From Pseudomonas subflava (lineage in GTDB: Bacteria > Pseudomonadota > Gammaproteobacteria > Pseudomonadales > Pseudomonadaceae), in assembly GCF_023823685.1 (NCBI RefSeq), contig NZ_JAMXBF010000005.1, forward strand, positions 460,805 to 524,804: DNA of 64,000 nt, given 5' to 3'. The notes under the pieces are model-generated. The model was given only the letters and a program-made list of their open reading frames with translations, did not search any database and was not told where the DNA came from. This document shows, piece after piece, positions 27,218-37,564 of this stretch. The position numbers and the translations under genes are program-made. Each line of letters begins with the position of its first letter. The first letter of the stretch is position 1.

Positions 27218-27226
27218 GGAGATACT
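27197..27226 (+). promoter_or_regulatory. iscR operon promoter
   Basis: TTGACC (27197-27202), an 18-base spacer and GATACT (27221-27226) form a sigma-70 promoter about 33 bases before the iscR ATG. Confidence 0.65.
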
Positions 27227-27258
27227 GGCGCCATTCCGAACAACCGTGGGCGAAAGCC

Positions 27259-27750
27259 ATGCGTCTGACCACCAAAGGCCGCTATGCCGTCACTGCGATG
27301 CTCGATCTGGCGCTGCATGCCCAGAACGGCCCGGTATCGCTGGCGGACATTTCCGAGCGTCAGGGCATTTCCCTGTCGTATCTCGAGCAGCTGTTCGCCA
27401 AGCTGCGCCGCGGCAATCTGGTCAGCAGTGTGCGCGGGCCGGGCGGCGGTTATCAGCTGTCGCGCGACATGCGGGTGATCCAGGTGGCGCAGGTGATCGA
27501 CGCGGTCAACGAATCGGTCGATGCCACGCGCTGCCAGGGCATGGGCGACTGCCATTCCGGTGACACCTGCCTGACCCATCACCTGTGGTGCGACCTCAGT
27601 CAGCAGATTCACGAATTCCTCAGCGGCATCAGCCTGGCTGATCTGGTGACCCGGCGCGAAGTGCAGGAAGTCGCCCAGCGCCAGGATCAGCGTCGCTGTA
27701 ATGGCAGGACGCCGCAGCTGGACAAGATCGAAGCGTCCGCCATCGAGTGA
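27259..27750 (+). CDS. iscR: Iron-sulfur cluster regulator IscR
   Basis: The 163-residue Rrf2-family winged-helix regulator has [21 protein letters not shown] at the start and the recognition wing [12 protein letters not shown]. The cluster ligands are [13 protein letters not shown] (three Cys spaced CX5CX5C) with the following LTHHLW His. It binds [2Fe-2S] and represses its own operon when clusters are plentiful. Two matching sites lie upstream. The ribosome-binding site is poor. iscS follows after 32 bases. Confidence 0.97.
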   Translation: MRLTTKGRYAVTAMLDLALHAQNGPVSLADISERQGISLSYLEQLFAKLRRGNLVSSVRGPGGGYQLSRDMRVIQVAQVIDAVNESVDATRCQGMGDCHSGDTCLTHHLWCDLSQQIHEFLSGISLADLVTRREVQEVAQRQDQRRCNGRTPQLDKIEASAIE

Positions 27751-27782
27751 GCAGGGCGCCTGCCTGTAATAGGAGATACCTG

Positions 27783-28997
27783 ATGAGATTGCCGATTTAC
27801 CTCGACTATTCCGCCACCACACCGGTTGACCCGCGCGTGGCGCAGAAGATGAGCGAGTGCCTGCTGGTGGATGGCAACTTTGGCAACCCGGCTTCGCGCT
27901 CCCACGTGTTCGGCTGGAAGGCCGAGGAAGCGGTGGAGAATGCCCGTCGTCAGGTGGCCGAGCTGGTCAATGCCGACCCGCGCGAGATCGTCTGGACCTC
28001 CGGCGCCACCGAGTCCGACAACCTGGCCATCAAGGGTGTCGCGCACTTCTACGGCACCAAGGGCAAGCACATCATCACTTCGAAGATCGAGCACAAGGCG
28101 GTGCTGGATACCACCCGCCAGCTGGAGCGCGAGGGCTTCGAAGTCACCTACATCGAGCCGGGCGAAGATGGCCTGGTCACCCCGGCCATGGTCGAGGCGG
28201 CACTGCGCGAGGACACCATTCTGGTGTCGATCATGCACGTCAACAACGAGATCGGCACCATCAACGACATCGCTGCCATCGGCGAGCTGACCCGCTCCCG
28301 CGGCGTGCTGTTCCATGTCGACGCGGCGCAGTCCACCGGCAAGGTGGCCATCGATCTGGAGAAGATGAAGGTCGACCTGATGTCCTTCTCCGCCCATAAG
28401 ACCTACGGCCCGAAAGGCGTCGGCGCCCTCTACGTGCGCCGTAAGCCGCGCGTGCGGCTGGAAGCCCAGACCCATGGTGGTGGTCACGAGCGCGGCATGC
28501 GTTCCGGGACCCTGGCCACGCACCAGTGCGTCGGCATGGGCGAGGCGTTCCGCATCGCCAAGGAAGAGATGGCGCAGGAGAACCAGCGTGTGCTGGCGCT
28601 GCGTGATCGCTTCTACAAGCAGCTCGAGGGCATGGAAGAACTGTACGTCAACGGCAGCCTGACCCAGCGCGTGCCGCATAACCTGAACCTCAGCTTCAAC
28701 TACGTCGAAGGCGAGTCGCTGATCATGGCGCTCAAGGATCTGGCGGTCTCTTCCGGCTCCGCCTGCACCTCCGCCTCGCTCGAGCCTTCCTACGTACTGC
28801 GCGCCCTGGGCCGCAACGACGAGCTGGCGCACAGCTCGATCCGCTTCACCTTCGGCCGCTTCACCACCGAAGAAGAGATCGACTACGCCGCCAGCAAGGT
28901 GGCCGATGCGGTGAACAAGCTGCGTGAGCTGTCGCCGCTGTGGGACATGTTCAAAGAAGGTGTCGACATCTCCAAGGTCGAATGGCAGGCACACTGA
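27783..28997 (+). CDS. iscS: Cysteine desulfurase IscS
   Basis: This 404-residue pyridoxal-phosphate enzyme takes sulfur from cysteine and passes it as persulfide to IscU. Visible are [14 protein letters not shown], the PLP-lysine loop [12 protein letters not shown], and the mobile Cys loop [23 protein letters not shown] at 27783 with AGGAG upstream gives the exact length of E. coli IscS; an upstream in-frame start at 27747 would overlap iscR and is less likely. Second gene of the isc operon. Confidence 0.98.
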   Translation: MRLPIYLDYSATTPVDPRVAQKMSECLLVDGNFGNPASRSHVFGWKAEEAVENARRQVAELVNADPREIVWTSGATESDNLAIKGVAHFYGTKGKHIITSKIEHKAVLDTTRQLEREGFEVTYIEPGEDGLVTPAMVEAALREDTILVSIMHVNNEIGTINDIAAIGELTRSRGVLFHVDAAQSTGKVAIDLEKMKVDLMSFSAHKTYGPKGVGALYVRRKPRVRLEAQTHGGGHERGMRSGTLATHQCVGMGEAFRIAKEEMAQENQRVLALRDRFYKQLEGMEELYVNGSLTQRVPHNLNLSFNYVEGESLIMALKDLAVSSGSACTSASLEPSYVLRALGRNDELAHSSIRFTFGRFTTEEEIDYAASKVADAVNKLRELSPLWDMFKEGVDISKVEWQAH

Positions 28998-29045
28998 TTT
29001 TCGAGTCGCCTGTAGAGCGGCACCTGATGAGAGAGGATTTGCAGC

Positions 29046-29432
29046 ATGGCATACAGTGAAAAGGTCATTGACCACTACGAGAACCCGCGCAACGTCGGCA
29101 AGATGAATGCCGAAGATCCGGACGTCGGTACCGGCATGGTCGGTGCGCCGGCCTGCGGTGACGTGATGCGCCTGCAGATCAAGGTCAACGAGCAGGGCGT
29201 TATCGAAGACGCCAAGTTCAAGACCTACGGTTGTGGCTCGGCCATCGCCTCCAGCTCCCTCGCCACCGAGTGGATGAAGGGCAAGACCCTGGACGAAGCC
29301 GAGTCGATCAAGAACACCCAGCTGGCCGAAGAACTGGCGCTGCCGCCGGTGAAGATCCACTGCTCCGTGCTCGCCGAGGACGCCATCAAGGCCGCCGTGC
29401 GCGATTACAAGCAGAAGAAAGGTCTGCTCTGA
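29046..29432 (+). CDS. iscU: Fe-S cluster scaffold IscU
   Basis: The 128-residue scaffold builds [2Fe-2S] and [4Fe-4S] clusters with sulfur from IscS. All three ligand cysteines are present: PACGDVM (with the Asp that tunes cluster release), [11 protein letters not shown] and HCSVLAEDA. The chaperone recognition motif LPPVKIHC, bound by HscA, is intact. Confidence 0.98.
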   Translation: MAYSEKVIDHYENPRNVGKMNAEDPDVGTGMVGAPACGDVMRLQIKVNEQGVIEDAKFKTYGCGSAIASSSLATEWMKGKTLDEAESIKNTQLAEELALPPVKIHCSVLAEDAIKAAVRDYKQKKGLL

Positions 29433-29448
29433 TTTTCGAGGAGTCGTT

Positions 29449-29772
29449 ATGGCCATCACCATGACCGAAGCCGCCGCCCGCCATGTGCAGCGTTCCCTCG
29501 AGGGGCGCGGCAAGGGCGAGGGCATCCGCCTGGGCGTGCGCACCACCGGCTGTTCCGGCCTGGCCTACGTGCTGGAGTTCGTCGACGAAGTGGCCGGTGA
29601 GGACCAGGTGTTCGAGAGCCACGGCATGAAGGTCATCATCGACCCGAAGAGCCTGGTCTATCTCGACGGCACCGAACTGGACTTCGTCCGCGAAGGCCTC
29701 AACGAGGGCTTCAAGTTCAACAACCCCAACGTGCGTGGCGAATGCGGCTGCGGCGAAAGCTTCAACGTCTGA
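29449..29772 (+). CDS. iscA: A-type Fe-S carrier IscA
   Basis: The 107-residue A-type carrier has the three conserved cysteines, TTGCSGLAY and the C-terminal CGCGESFNV. It accepts clusters from the scaffold and delivers them, chiefly [4Fe-4S], to apoproteins. GAGG lies before the ATG; it starts 17 bases after iscU. Confidence 0.97.
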   Translation: MAITMTEAAARHVQRSLEGRGKGEGIRLGVRTTGCSGLAYVLEFVDEVAGEDQVFESHGMKVIIDPKSLVYLDGTELDFVREGLNEGFKFNNPNVRGECGCGESFNV

Positions 29773-29779
29773 GGTTCTC

Positions 29780-30301
29780 TTGGGTAGCCCGTGCCACTTC
29801 GCGCTGTTCGAGCTGCAGCCGGCTTTTCGCCTCGATCTGAATCAGCTGTCGGCGCGCTATCGCGAGCTGGCCAAGGCCGTGCATCCGGATCGCTTCGCCG
29901 ATGCCAGCGAGCGTGAGCAGCGCCTGGCGCTGGAACAATCCGCCGGTCTCAACGAGGCCTACCAGACGCTTAAGAGCGCGCCGCGTCGTGCGCTCTATCT
30001 GCTGGCGCTGCGTGGTCGGGAGCTGCCGCTCGAAGTGACGGTGCAGGACCCCGAGTTCCTGCTGCAACAGATGCGCTGGCGCGAGGAGCTGGAAGACCTG
30101 CAGGACAGCGCCGATCTGGCCGGCGTGGCGGTATTCAAGCAGCGTCTCAAGCGCGCCCAGGGCGAGCTGGAAGACGATTTCGCCGCCTGCTGGGACGATT
30201 CCGCCCGGCGTGACGAGGCCGAGCGCCTGGTGCGTCGCATGCAGTTCCTCGACAAGCTGGCCCACGAAGTGCGCGACCTCGAAGAGCGCCTCGACGACTA
30301 A
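29780..30301 (+). CDS. hscB: Co-chaperone HscB (J-type)
   Basis: The 173-residue J-protein delivers IscU to HscA. The J domain carries HPD (AVHPDRF, about residues 33-39), and the C-terminal helices that bind IscU contain [18 protein letters not shown]. No ATG is available: the TTG at 29780, 8 bases after the iscA stop, gives the same start ([15 protein letters not shown]) and length I recall for the P. aeruginosa protein. An earlier in-frame start at 29735 would lie inside iscA. Confidence 0.94.
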   Translation: MGSPCHFALFELQPAFRLDLNQLSARYRELAKAVHPDRFADASEREQRLALEQSAGLNEAYQTLKSAPRRALYLLALRGRELPLEVTVQDPEFLLQQMRWREELEDLQDSADLAGVAVFKQRLKRAQGELEDDFAACWDDSARRDEAERLVRRMQFLDKLAHEVRDLEERLDD

Positions 30302-30341
30302 CCCGGCGCAGCACGCGCTGCGCGCCTGACGACAGAACGCC

Positions 30342-32210
30342 ATGGCCCTATTGCAGATCGCCGAACCCGGACACAGCCCGCAGCCCCATCAGCGTCGCCT
30401 GGCGGTGGGCATCGACCTGGGCACCACGAATTCGCTGGTCGCTGCCGTGCGCAGCGGTCTCTCCACGCCGCTGGCCGATGCCGACGGCGCCGTGATCCTG
30501 CCGTCGGCGGTGCGTTATCACGCCGACCGCGTCGAGGTCGGGGCCAGCGCCAAGGGCGCTGCCGCGCAGGACCCGCTGAACACCGTGCTGTCGGTCAAGC
30601 GCCTGATGGGGCGCGGGCTGGCCGACGTCAAATCGCTGGGCGAGCAGCTGCCGTATCGCTTCGCCGAAGGCGAGTCGCACATGCCCTTTATCGAGACGGT
30701 GCAGGGTGCCAAGAGCCCGGTGGAAATCTCGGCCGAGATCCTCAAGGTGCTGCGCGAGCGTGCCGAGGCGAGCTTGGGCGGCGATCTGGTCGGCGCGGTG
30801 ATCACCGTGCCGGCCTATTTCGACGATGCCCAGCGTCAGGCCACCAAGGACGCCGCGCGCCTGGCCGGTCTCAACGTGCTGCGCCTGCTCAACGAGCCGA
30901 CTGCGGCCGCCGTGGCCTATGGCCTGGACCAGGGCGCCGAAGGCGTCGTGGCGATCTACGACCTGGGCGGCGGTACGTTTGACATCTCCATCCTGCGCCT
31001 CAGTCGCGGGGTGTTCGAGGTGCTGGCCACCGGAGGCGACAGCGCCTTGGGTGGCGACGATTTCGATCATGCCATCGCCGGCTGGATCATCGAGCAGGCG
31101 GGCCTGTCGCACGATCTCGATCCCGCCGCACAGCGCCGTTTGCTGCAGGCCGCCTGCGCGGCGAAGGAGGCGCTGACCGACGCCGACAGCGTCGTGCTTG
31201 CCCATGATGGCTGGTCCGGCGAGCTGAGCCGGGCCCGGTTCGACGCGCTGATCGAGTCGATGATCGCCCGCAGCCTCAAGGCATGCCGCCGCGCCGTGCG
31301 TGATGCCGGCATCGAGGTCGAGGAGGTCGAGGCGGTCGTGATGGTCGGCGGCTCGACGCGTGTGCCGCGGGTGCGCGAGGCCGTGGGCGAGCTGTTCGGT
31401 CGCGCGCCGTTGACCGACATCGATCCCGATCAGGTGGTGGCCATCGGCGCCGCCATCCAGGCCGACACCCTGGCCGGCAATCAGCGCGGCAACGGCGAGG
31501 AGTTGTTGCTGCTGGACGTGATTCCGCTGTCCCTGGGACTGGAGACCATGGGCGGGCTGATGGAGAAGGTCATCCCGCGCAACACCACCATTCCGGTGGC
31601 GCGTGCCCAGGAGTTCACTACCTACAAGGATGGACAGACCGCCATGGCCATCCACGTGCTGCAGGGCGAGCGCGAACTGGTCAAGGACTGCCGTTCGCTG
31701 GCGCGCTTCGAGCTGCGCGGCATTCCGCCGATGGTGGCCGGTGCGGCGAAGATTCGCGTGACCTTCCAGGTCGATGCCGACGGCCTGCTCAGCGTCGGGG
31801 CACGCGAGTTGGCCTCCGGCGTGGAGGCCAGCATCCAGGTCAAGCCCTCATATGGCCTGACCGATGGCGAGATCGCCCGCATGCTGCAGGATTCCTTCAG
31901 CAATGCCGGTGGCGACAAGGCCGCCCGCGCGCTGCGTGAGCAACAGGTCGAGGCCGAGCGTCTGCTCGAGGCGGTGCAGTCGGCTCTGGATGTCGACGGC
32001 GAGCGCCTGCTCAGCGAGGACGAGCGGCTGGCCATCCTCGCCAGCATGGACGAGCTGCGTGGGTTGTCGGCGAGTACCGACACGGCGGCCATCGAGCGAC
32101 AGACCAAGCGGCTGTCGCAGATCACCGACGCCTTCGCCGCGCGGCGCATGAATTCGACGGTTAAAGCCGCCCTGGCCGGGCGCAATCTGAACGAAATCGA
32201 GGACAACTGA
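30342..32210 (+). CDS. hscA: Fe-S assembly Hsp70 chaperone HscA
   Basis: The 622-residue specialised Hsp70 uses ATP to release the cluster from IscU. The ATPase landmarks are [47 protein letters not shown] and [16 protein letters not shown]. The peptide-binding domain and a short helical lid follow, without the long charged C-terminus of DnaK. Its stop overlaps the fdx start by one base. Confidence 0.97.
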   Translation: MALLQIAEPGHSPQPHQRRLAVGIDLGTTNSLVAAVRSGLSTPLADADGAVILPSAVRYHADRVEVGASAKGAAAQDPLNTVLSVKRLMGRGLADVKSLGEQLPYRFAEGESHMPFIETVQGAKSPVEISAEILKVLRERAEASLGGDLVGAVITVPAYFDDAQRQATKDAARLAGLNVLRLLNEPTAAAVAYGLDQGAEGVVAIYDLGGGTFDISILRLSRGVFEVLATGGDSALGGDDFDHAIAGWIIEQAGLSHDLDPAAQRRLLQAACAAKEALTDADSVVLAHDGWSGELSRARFDALIESMIARSLKACRRAVRDAGIEVEEVEAVVMVGGSTRVPRVREAVGELFGRAPLTDIDPDQVVAIGAAIQADTLAGNQRGNGEELLLLDVIPLSLGLETMGGLMEKVIPRNTTIPVARAQEFTTYKDGQTAMAIHVLQGERELVKDCRSLARFELRGIPPMVAGAAKIRVTFQVDADGLLSVGARELASGVEASIQVKPSYGLTDGEIARMLQDSFSNAGGDKAARALREQQVEAERLLEAVQSALDVDGERLLSEDERLAILASMDELRGLSASTDTAAIERQTKRLSQITDAFAARRMNSTVKAALAGRNLNEIEDN

Positions 32211-32551
32211 TGCCACAGGTCATTTTTCTGCCGCACGAGAAGTTCTGCCCCGAGGGCATGGTCGTCGAGGCAGAGCCCGGTACGTCGATCCTCGAGCTGG
32301 CACATGAGCACCACATCGAGATGGAGAGTGCCTGCGGCGGCGTCTGCGCCTGCACCACCTGCCACTGCATCGTGCGCGAGGGTTTCGATTCGCTGGAAGA
32401 GGCCGACGAGCTGGAAGAGGACTTTCTCGACCGCGCCTGGGGGCTGGAAGCGCAGTCGCGCCTGGCCTGTCAGGCAATCGTCGGGACGGAGGACCTGACC
32501 GTCGAGATCCCGAAATACTCGCTCAACCACGCCGCCGAAGCGCCGCACTGA
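32210..32551 (+). CDS. fdx: [2Fe-2S] ferredoxin of the isc operon
   Basis: The 113-residue adrenodoxin-type ferredoxin has the ligand segment ESACGGVCACTTCHC and the distant Cys in RLACQAIVG. It supplies electrons for cluster assembly on IscU. ATG at 32210 shares its A with the hscA stop (TGATG), so translation is coupled. Confidence 0.97.
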   Translation: MPQVIFLPHEKFCPEGMVVEAEPGTSILELAHEHHIEMESACGGVCACTTCHCIVREGFDSLEEADELEEDFLDRAWGLEAQSRLACQAIVGTEDLTVEIPKYSLNHAAEAPH

Positions 32552-32565
32552 GTCAAGGAACCGAC

Positions 32566-32766
32566 ATGAGCCTGAAATGGACCGATGTGCTGGATATCGC
32601 CATTGAACTGGCCGACAGCAAGCCGGACGTCGACCCGCGCTACGTCAACTTCGTCGAGCTGCACCGCTGGGTAGTCGCCCTCCCGGAATTCGCCGACGAC
32701 CCGCAGCGCGGCGGCGAGAAGGTGCTGGAAGCCATCCAGGCCGCCTGGATCGAAGAGCGCGACTGA
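32566..32766 (+). CDS. iscX: Fe-S assembly protein IscX
   Basis: The 66-residue acidic protein has the IscX signature (MSLKWTDVLDIAIELAD, then DVDPRYVNFVELHRWVVAL). It binds iron and IscS and tunes desulfurase activity. It is the last isc gene, ahead of a hairpin that could end the operon. Confidence 0.96.
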   Translation: MSLKWTDVLDIAIELADSKPDVDPRYVNFVELHRWVVALPEFADDPQRGGEKVLEAIQAAWIEERD

Positions 32767-32838
32767 AAATCCCGCGAGGTCGCGGCAGCAGGCGCCGACG
32801 CGCACCGCTACGGGGCGTCGCCCTACGCATTTCTCCCT

Positions 32839-32869
32839 AACCCGCGTATAATTCGCGGGTTTAATTTTT
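32839..32869 (+). promoter_or_regulatory. Hairpin with TATAAT in its loop: isc terminator overlapping the ndk promoter
   Basis: AACCCGCG (32839-32846) and CGCGGGTT (32854-32861) form a perfect 8-bp stem around the loop TATAATT, followed by TAATTTTT. As RNA it looks like an intrinsic terminator for iscX. As DNA the loop is a consensus -10 (32847-32852), 40 bases upstream of ndk, with TACGCA as a poor -35 at 17 bases. Confidence 0.65.
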
Positions 32870-32891
32870 CGCTTTAACTCTGGAGCTTCAA

Positions 32892-33323
32892 ATGGCCGTT
32901 CAACGTACTTTCTCCATCATCAAGCCGGATGCCGTCGCCAAGAACGTCGTCGGTGAAATCACCACCCGTTTCGAGAAGGCCGGCCTGCGCGTCGTCGCTT
33001 CCAAGATGGTCCAGCTGTCCGAGCGCGAGGCCGCCGGCTTCTATGCCGAGCACAAGGAGCGCGGCTTCTTCAAGGATCTGGTTGCCTTCATGACTTCCGG
33101 TCCGGTCATCGTCCAGGTTCTGGAAGGCGAGAACGCCGTTGCCAAGAACCGTGAGCTGATGGGCGCCACCAACCCGAAGGAAGCCGCTGCCGGCACCATC
33201 CGCGCCGATTTCGCCGTGTCCATCGACGAGAACGCCGTTCACGGTTCCGACTCCGAGGCCTCCGCGGCTCGCGAGATCGCTTACTTCTTCTCCGCTACCG
33301 AGCTGTGCGACCGCATCCGCTGA
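32892..33323 (+). CDS. ndk: Nucleoside diphosphate kinase
   Basis: The 143-residue enzyme balances nucleoside triphosphates through a phosphohistidine in NAVHGSDS. The start [18 protein letters not shown] and length are typical. Its own promoter element lies in the preceding hairpin. rlmN follows after 22 bases. Confidence 0.98.
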   Translation: MAVQRTFSIIKPDAVAKNVVGEITTRFEKAGLRVVASKMVQLSEREAAGFYAEHKERGFFKDLVAFMTSGPVIVQVLEGENAVAKNRELMGATNPKEAAAGTIRADFAVSIDENAVHGSDSEASAAREIAYFFSATELCDRIR

Positions 33324-33345
33324 TCGCATCGCTGTAGGTGAATCC

Positions 33346-34491
33346 ATGAGTGACGCAGTGAAAGCCAACCTGCTGGGCATGACCAAGCCGGAACTGGAGC
33401 AGTTCTTCGAGTCGATCGGGGAAAAGCGCTTCCGTGCCGGCCAGGTGATGCAGTGGATTCACCACTTCGGCGCCGAGGATTTCGACGCCATGTCGAACGT
33501 CGGCAAGGCCTTGCGCGAGAAGCTCAAGGCCTGCGCCGAGATCCGCGGTCCCGAGATCGTCAGCCAGGACATTTCCGCCGACGGCACCCGCAAGTGGGTG
33601 GTGCGCGTGGCATCCGGCAGCTGCGTCGAGACCGTGTACATCCCGCAAGGCGGCCGAGGCACTCTCTGTGTGTCTTCTCAGGCCGGCTGCGCGCTGGATT
33701 GCAGTTTTTGCTCCACCGGCAAGCAGGGCTTCAACAGCGACCTGACTGCCGCGGAAATCATCGGTCAGGTATGGATCGCCAATAAGTCCTTCGGCACCGT
33801 ACCGGCCAAGATCGACCGTGCCATCACCAACGTGGTGATGATGGGCATGGGCGAACCGCTGCTGAATTTCGACAATGTCGTGCCCGCCATGCAGATCATG
33901 ATGGAGGATCTGGGCTACGGCATTTCCAAGCGCAAGGTGACGCTGTCCACCTCCGGCGTGGTGCCGATGATCGACAAGCTGGCGACCGTCACCGACGTGT
34001 CCCTGGCCCTGTCGCTGCACGCACCGAACGACGAGTTGCGCAATCAGCTGGTACCGCTGAACAAGAAGTACCCGCTGTCCGTGCTGCTGGCGGCCTGTCG
34101 CCGCTACATCGATGGTTTGGGCGAAAAGCGTTACCTGACGGTCGAGTACACCCTGCTCAAGGATGTGAACGATCAGCCCGAGCATGCCGAGCAGATGGTC
34201 GCACTTCTCAAGGATTTTCCTTGCAAGATCAATCTGATTCCGTTTAATCCCTTCCCCTTTTCCGGTTACGAACGGCCGAGCAACAACGCCATTCGCCGCT
34301 TCCAGGACCTGTTGCACAAGGCTGGCTTCAACGTCACCGTTCGCACCACCCGTGGGGACGACATCGACGCAGCCTGCGGGCAATTGGTCGGCCAGGTGCA
34401 AGACCGCACCCGGCGCAGCGAGCGTTACATCGCCGTGCGCCAGCTGGGCAGCGAGGTCGCCGAGCCTCGTGACGCCGCCAACCGAAACTGA
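33346..34491 (+). CDS. rlmN: Dual-specificity 23S rRNA/tRNA adenine-C2 methyltransferase RlmN
   Basis: The 381-residue radical-SAM enzyme methylates C2 of A2503 in 23S rRNA and A37 in some tRNAs. The [4Fe-4S] site is [15 protein letters not shown] (CX3CX2C), and the AdoMet-region glycines are in [13 protein letters not shown]. It relies on the isc system encoded just upstream. The pilus lipoprotein gene follows after 14 bases. Confidence 0.96.
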   Translation: MSDAVKANLLGMTKPELEQFFESIGEKRFRAGQVMQWIHHFGAEDFDAMSNVGKALREKLKACAEIRGPEIVSQDISADGTRKWVVRVASGSCVETVYIPQGGRGTLCVSSQAGCALDCSFCSTGKQGFNSDLTAAEIIGQVWIANKSFGTVPAKIDRAITNVVMMGMGEPLLNFDNVVPAMQIMMEDLGYGISKRKVTLSTSGVVPMIDKLATVTDVSLALSLHAPNDELRNQLVPLNKKYPLSVLLAACRRYIDGLGEKRYLTVEYTLLKDVNDQPEHAEQMVALLKDFPCKINLIPFNPFPFSGYERPSNNAIRRFQDLLHKAGFNVTVRTTRGDDIDAACGQLVGQVQDRTRRSERYIAVRQLGSEVAEPRDAANRN

Positions 34492-34505
34492 AAGGGAGGA
34501 ACTCC

Positions 34506-35267
34506 ATGACCTTGCGCACTGCGCTCTATCTGTCTCTGATCTGCCTGCTGGCAGGATGTGTTAGAACCGGTGGGCCGGTGGATCCCATGAGTACCGAGGA
34601 AGGCCGGGATGCGGCGCGCGATGCCTACATCCAGCTGGGTGTTGGACACCTGCAGCAGGGCTCTACCGAGCGGGCCAAGGAGCCGCTGCGCAAGGCGTTG
34701 GAACTTGATCCTTCGAGCTCCGAGGCAGTAGCCGCCCTGGCGGTGGTCTACCAGTACGAGATGGAGCCCAAGCTGGCCGACGAGCACTATCGCAAGGCGA
34801 TTTCCTTAAGCGACGGCGATGCCCGGATCCTCAACAATTACGGCGGCTTCCTGTTCGAACAGAAGCGCTATCCTGAGGCTTACACCCAATATCTGAAAGC
34901 CTCTCAGGACACCCTCTACAACGAGCGCTCCCGGGTTTTCGAGAACCTCGGTCTCACCGCCCTCCAGCTGGGCAAGCGCGAAGAGGCCAAGCAGCATTTC
35001 CAGAAGGCCCTGCGCCTGAACAGCCAGCGCTCGGTTTCCCTGCTGCAGATGGGCGTGCTCTCGTATGAAGACAAAGACTACGTGGCCGCTCGCAGTTACT
35101 ATGCGGGCTTCAGTCAGCAGGCGCAGCAGAACCCGCAGAGCCTGCTGCTCGGCATTCGCCTGGCCAAGGTCTTCCAGGATCGCGACCAGGCCGCCAGCCT
35201 CGGGCTGCAGTTGAAGCGACTCTATCCGGGCACTCCGGAATATCAGCAATACGTGTCGGAGCAGTGA
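34506..35267 (+). CDS. pilF: Type IV pilus biogenesis lipoprotein PilW (PilF)
   Basis: The 253-residue outer-membrane pilotin has a lipobox LLAGC (Cys18). About six TPR repeats follow, e.g. GHLQQGSTERAKEPLRKALELD and NNYGGFLFEQKRYPEAYTQYL. In Pseudomonas it guides the PilQ secretin to the outer membrane; the name PilW is also used for it. Its TGA overlaps the rodZ ATG. Confidence 0.93.
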   Translation: MTLRTALYLSLICLLAGCVRTGGPVDPMSTEEGRDAARDAYIQLGVGHLQQGSTERAKEPLRKALELDPSSSEAVAALAVVYQYEMEPKLADEHYRKAISLSDGDARILNNYGGFLFEQKRYPEAYTQYLKASQDTLYNERSRVFENLGLTALQLGKREEAKQHFQKALRLNSQRSVSLLQMGVLSYEDKDYVAARSYYAGFSQQAQQNPQSLLLGIRLAKVFQDRDQAASLGLQLKRLYPGTPEYQQYVSEQ

Positions 35268-36298
35268 TGAAAGCCTCGCATCCCGAAGTGGTCGCCGCGT
35301 CCCGGGTCAATCCCGGAGAAACGCTGCGCAAGATGCGCGAAAGCAAGGGTCTGGAGCTCGGCGAGGTGGCGATCCAGCTCAACCTCACCGCCCAGGCGCT
35401 GCGCAATCTCGAGGGCGGTGCCTTCGACCAGCTGCCGGGACACACCTTCGCCCGCGGCTATGTGCGGGCGTACGCCAAGCTCATGGGCATGGACCCCAAT
35501 CGTCTGGTCAACGAGTTCGACCAGTACACCGGCACCGACGCCAGCGGCAGCAGCGTGGCCAGCCTCGCGCGTATCGAGGAGCCGGCGCGCGTTTCGCAGA
35601 GTCTGGTGAAGCTGTTCAGCATCGTCGCGCTGGTCGCCATCGGTGGCGTCGGCTTCTTCTGGTGGCAGGGGGAGAAAGAGCGCCTGGACCTCGGAGTCGA
35701 CAAGACCAGTCTCGAGCATGTCGAGGTCGAAAGTGCCGATGGCACCACCGAGATTCATCCGCTGGCCGAGCCCGAAGACCAGGCGGTAGCCGACGCGCAG
35801 GGCGAAGTCCCGGCCATCGAACCGCCGGCCGATGTCCCTGCCCAGGCCGCGGCGCCATCCGCCACTGCCGACGGCGCCGCCGAGCAAGCGCCGCCGGTGA
35901 CATCCGAAGAAGCTGCACAGGCGCCATCGCCTGCGACCGAAACAGCCGAGACCGCTGCGCCGGCGGCCGCCGAGCCGCAGGCCGCCATTGCGGAGCCGAA
36001 CACCGAAGCTGCCGAGACGCAGGCGCAAACCCAGGCCCCGGTCGCGCCGGCCGCCGGCGAAGCGCTGGTCAATCTGCAGTTCACCGCGGATTGCTGGACC
36101 CAGCTCACTGACGCCGACGGCAAGGTGCTGCTCAGCGCGCTCAAGCGCCGCGGTGATAGCGTCGAGCTGGCCGGCAAGGCGCCGCTGGACCTGCACCTGG
36201 GCTTCGCCCGTGGCGCCGTGGTGCTGGTCAATGGCCGGCCGGTCGACGTCGCCCCTTTCATCCGCGGTGAAACCGCACGCCTCAAGCTGGGGCAGTGA
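35267..36298 (+). CDS. rodZ: RodZ-family cytoskeletal membrane protein
   Basis: The 343-residue protein has an N-terminal helix-turn-helix ([20 protein letters not shown], about 16-80), a single TM helix (about 113-131), a long Ala/Pro/Glu/Thr-rich periplasmic linker and a C-terminal DUF4115 beta domain (about 262-343). In rods it links MreB to the cell-wall machinery. ATG at 35267 shares a base with the upstream stop (TGATG), which I prefer over the GTG at 35264. ispG overlaps its end. Confidence 0.9.
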   Translation: MKASHPEVVAASRVNPGETLRKMRESKGLELGEVAIQLNLTAQALRNLEGGAFDQLPGHTFARGYVRAYAKLMGMDPNRLVNEFDQYTGTDASGSSVASLARIEEPARVSQSLVKLFSIVALVAIGGVGFFWWQGEKERLDLGVDKTSLEHVEVESADGTTEIHPLAEPEDQAVADAQGEVPAIEPPADVPAQAAAPSATADGAAEQAPPVTSEEAAQAPSPATETAETAAPAAAEPQAAIAEPNTEAAETQAQTQAPVAPAAGEALVNLQFTADCWTQLTDADGKVLLSALKRRGDSVELAGKAPLDLHLGFARGAVVLVNGRPVDVAPFIRGETARLKLGQ

Positions 36299-37419
36299 GC
36301 CAGAACATGCATTGCGAATCTCCCATCAAGCGTCGCCCGTCCCGCAAGATCTGGGTCGGCTCGGTACCGGTCGGCGGCGATGCGCCGATCGCCGTGCAGA
36401 GCATGACCAACACCGAGACCTGCGACGTCGCCGCCACGGTCGGCCAGATACAGCGCCTCGAGGCCGCCGGCGCCGATATCGTGCGCGTCTCCGTACCGTC
36501 CATGGAGGCTGCCGAGGCTTTCGGTCAGATCAAGCGCCAGGTCAACCTGCCGCTGGTGGCGGACATTCACTTCGATTACCAGATCGCCCTGCGCGTGGCC
36601 GAGCTGGGCGTCGACTGCCTGCGCATCAACCCGGGCAACATCGGCCGTGAGGACCGCGTCAGGGCGGTGGTCGAGGCGGCGCGCGACAAGGGCATCCCGA
36701 TCCGCATCGGCGTCAACGCCGGCTCGCTGGAGAAGGACCTGCAGAAAAAATACGGCGAGCCGACGCCCGAGGCGCTGGTGGAATCCGCGCTGCGCCACGT
36801 CGAACACCTCGACCGCCTGAACTTTCCTGACTTCAAGGTCAGCGTGAAGGCCTCCGACGTGTTCATGGCCGTCGAGGCCTACCGCCTGCTGGCCAAGCAG
36901 ATCGAGCAGCCGCTGCACCTGGGCATCACCGAGGCTGGTGGCCTGCGCTCCGGTACCGTGAAGTCGGCGGTCGGCCTGGGCATGCTGCTGGCCGACGGCA
37001 TCGGCGACACCATCCGCATCTCCCTGGCCGCCGACCCGGTGGAAGAGATCAAGGTCGGCTTCGACATCCTCAAGTCCCTGCGCCTGCGCTCGCGTGGCAT
37101 CAACTTCATCGCCTGCCCAAGCTGCTCGCGACAGAACTTCGACGTGGTCAAGACCATGAACGAGCTGGAGCAGCGGGTCGAGGACCTGCTGGTGCCGCTC
37201 GATGTCGCGGTGATCGGCTGCGTGGTCAACGGGCCGGGCGAGGCCAAGGAGGCGCATATCGGCCTCACCGGCGGCACGCCGAACAATCTGGTCTACATCG
37301 ACGGCGCCCCGGCCTCGAAACTGACCAATGACAACCTGGTGGACGAGCTGGAGAAGCTCATTCGCCGCAAGGCGGCCGAGAAGGTAGAGGCCGACGCGGC
37401 GGTGATCGCCCGCGGCTGA
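36295..37419 (+). CDS. ispG: 4-hydroxy-3-methylbut-2-en-1-yl diphosphate synthase
   Basis: The 374-residue [4Fe-4S] enzyme carries out the penultimate step of the MEP isoprenoid pathway. The TIM-barrel part includes [20 protein letters not shown] and ADIHFDY; the cluster ligands are in [13 protein letters not shown] and [15 protein letters not shown] at 36295 overlaps the rodZ stop (GTGA); ATG at 36307 is an alternative 4 codons later. It needs clusters from the nearby isc system. Confidence 0.97.
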   Translation: MSQNMHCESPIKRRPSRKIWVGSVPVGGDAPIAVQSMTNTETCDVAATVGQIQRLEAAGADIVRVSVPSMEAAEAFGQIKRQVNLPLVADIHFDYQIALRVAELGVDCLRINPGNIGREDRVRAVVEAARDKGIPIRIGVNAGSLEKDLQKKYGEPTPEALVESALRHVEHLDRLNFPDFKVSVKASDVFMAVEAYRLLAKQIEQPLHLGITEAGGLRSGTVKSAVGLGMLLADGIGDTIRISLAADPVEEIKVGFDILKSLRLRSRGINFIACPSCSRQNFDVVKTMNELEQRVEDLLVPLDVAVIGCVVNGPGEAKEAHIGLTGGTPNNLVYIDGAPASKLTNDNLVDELEKLIRRKAAEKVEADAAVIARG

Positions 37420-37429
37420 TTCACACCTG

Positions 37430-37546
37430 CTCTCGACACGTCGCGAGCGCGGGTCAGGCAAGAAAGAAGAAGACAAAAGCGCAGTTTACGTCAGCATTTT
37501 GAGCCCGTTTTAGACGCTGCATGAGCAAGCGCAGCCGCGTCGAGAG
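37430..37546 (+). repeat. Long-range inverted repeat in the ispG-hisS gap
   Basis: CCTGCTCTCGAC (ending at 37437) is complementary at 11 of 12 positions to GTCGAGAGCGGG (starting at 37539). The arms bracket about 100 bases of the 145-base gap and end 14 bases before the hisS start. The space between is AT-richer than its surroundings (AAGAAAGAAGAAGACAAAAG). It may fold as a leader of hisS. Confidence 0.35.
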
Positions 37547-37564
37547 CGGGTTTAAGGAATATTC

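Noticed and set aside
35830..36060. Tandem DNA repeat in the rodZ linker
   Set aside because: The Ala/Pro/Glu/Thr-rich stretch is a low-complexity protein linker without a regular DNA repeat unit.
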